Source of the DNA: Bacteroidota bacterium
GTDB lineage: Bacteria; Bacteroidota; Ignavibacteria; Ignavibacteriales; Melioribacteraceae
Length of the DNA stretch: 5,072 nt
Direction of reading: 5' to 3'
Assembly: GCA_021786655.1 (NCBI GenBank)
Contig: JAJYMU010000375.1
Span: 1 to 5,072, forward strand
The notes under the pieces were generated by a model that was not told the DNA's origin, did no database searches, and saw only the letters and a list, made by a program, of their open reading frames with translations. This document shows, in pieces, positions 4,588 through 5,072 of the stretch. Both the position numbers and the translations under genes were made by a program. The first letter of the stretch is position 1. The number at the start of each line of letters is the position of its first letter.

Positions 4588-5072
4588 ATGATCAAACCAT
4601 CTACAAGATTGAGATTTGCTTCCGCGATTCCACGGAAAGTGAAATGGGGAGTTGCCGGCTGCGGAAACTTTGCAGAGAGTTTTTTTCTTCCGGCGCTGCA
4701 ATTGGTACAGCGAAGCAAATTGGTTTCAGTTTACAGCCATGATCTCAAGCGCGCAAAAAGTATCGCAAATAGATTCGGGGCGGCAAATGCGTTTGATGAT
4801 TTCGACGCATTGCTTGCAAGCGATATTGATGCCGTTTACATCTCAAGCGTTAATGCCGATCATTATCGGCAAGTAATAAAGGCGGCTCAAGCGCACAAAA
4901 ATATTCTTTGCGAACGTCCGATTGCTCTCGATTCCAAACAAGCCGGAGAAATGATAAATGTTTGTAATTCGAACAATGTCATTCTGATCATTAATCACAT
5001 GCACCGGTTTCACCCGCAATTTCAAAAGGCGAAAGAACTGATCGATAAACAAATGCTGGGCAAGATTGTTTC
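4588..5072 (+). CDS. Gfo/Idh/MocA-family oxidoreductase, N-terminal part (cut by window edge)
   Basis: The first 161 codons of an open frame that runs off the window. The Rossmann dinucleotide-binding fold is clear: KWGVAGCGNFAE (19-30) with the GxGxx(A) fingerprint, then the strand LVSVYSHDLKRAKSIANRFG, DIDAVYISSVNADHY, and KNILCERPIAL (104-114). Members are NAD(P)-dependent sugar, inositol or related dehydrogenases; the substrate cannot be told from this half. In the family's EKP motif the lysine is normally catalytic, but here it reads E109-R110-P111. The next motif, HMHRFHP (137-143), corresponds to the usual Y-N-x-R-F-x-P. About 16 residues precede the first strand, a short extension. 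ATG 4588 is the only start between an upstream in-frame stop (4567-4569) and the fold. A GGGA (4579-4582) may aid ribosome binding. It lies 10 bases after metF and probably shares its transcript. Confidence 0.88.
   Translation, partial: MIKPSTRLRFASAIPRKVKWGVAGCGNFAESFFLPALQLVQRSKLVSVYSHDLKRAKSIANRFGAANAFDDFDALLASDIDAVYISSVNADHYRQVIKAAQAHKNILCERPIALDSKQAGEMINVCNSNNVILIINHMHRFHPQFQKAKELIDKQMLGKIV

Noticed and set aside
4652..4876. A 74-codon + strand frame overlapping the oxidoreductase
   Set aside because: The frame starting at 4588 gives a clear Rossmann fold; this one is out of frame with it and has no recognisable features.
4843..5052. A 69-codon - strand frame at the right edge
   Set aside because: It is antisense to the conserved oxidoreductase core and shows no domain.
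1..5072. CRISPR array, tRNA, rRNA, transposase or prophage genes
   Set aside because: No regularly spaced repeats, cloverleaf-type sequences, ribosomal segments or recombinase motifs were seen on either strand.

Overview
The window looks like chromosomal DNA from a moderately AT-rich bacterium of the Bacteroidota/Ignavibacteriota kind. This rests on three things. The MetF protein has a roughly 316-residue layout with a long middle insertion (an FCIG-x-x-GYPEKH segment), which I recall from that group. The ribosome binding sites are weak throughout. One candidate promoter element upstream of metF matches the Bacteroidota -7 consensus TAnnTTTG. The assignment is an inference from family resemblance, not a database result.

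Layout, left to right. Bases 1-193 hold no gene I can name; they may include the tail of an upstream gene, followed by the leader of the first complete gene. Bases 194-2671 (+) encode a complete penicillin-acylase-family N-terminal-nucleophile hydrolase with an N-terminal export or anchor helix. A 79-base convergent gap with a weak terminator-like hairpin follows. Bases 3337-2751 (-) carry a compact two-gene toxin-antitoxin module, hicB then hicA, with a clear TTGACA-N17-TATATT promoter and nested inverted repeats in its leader. Bases 3338-3626 are the divergent control region between hicB and metF. Bases 3627-4577 (+) encode methylenetetrahydrofolate reductase (metF). Ten bases later, from 4588 to beyond the window edge, a Gfo/Idh/MocA-family oxidoreductase begins and is cut off by the window.

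Working together: metF and the oxidoreductase look like one transcription unit, possibly translationally coupled through a five-codon mini-ORF. HicBA is a self-contained accessory module lying between two housekeeping-type genes. The acylase and metF, though separated by hicBA, share a 12-base leader box (CCACCAAAATTT) at nearly the same distance from their start codons, and a second shared box (TAAATTTAG) closer in. Most of the window is ordinary. The points most worth a second look are the shared leader boxes, the hicBA leader structure, and the replacement of the usual catalytic lysine by arginine in the EKP motif of the oxidoreductase. I found no strong evidence of a wholly new system.
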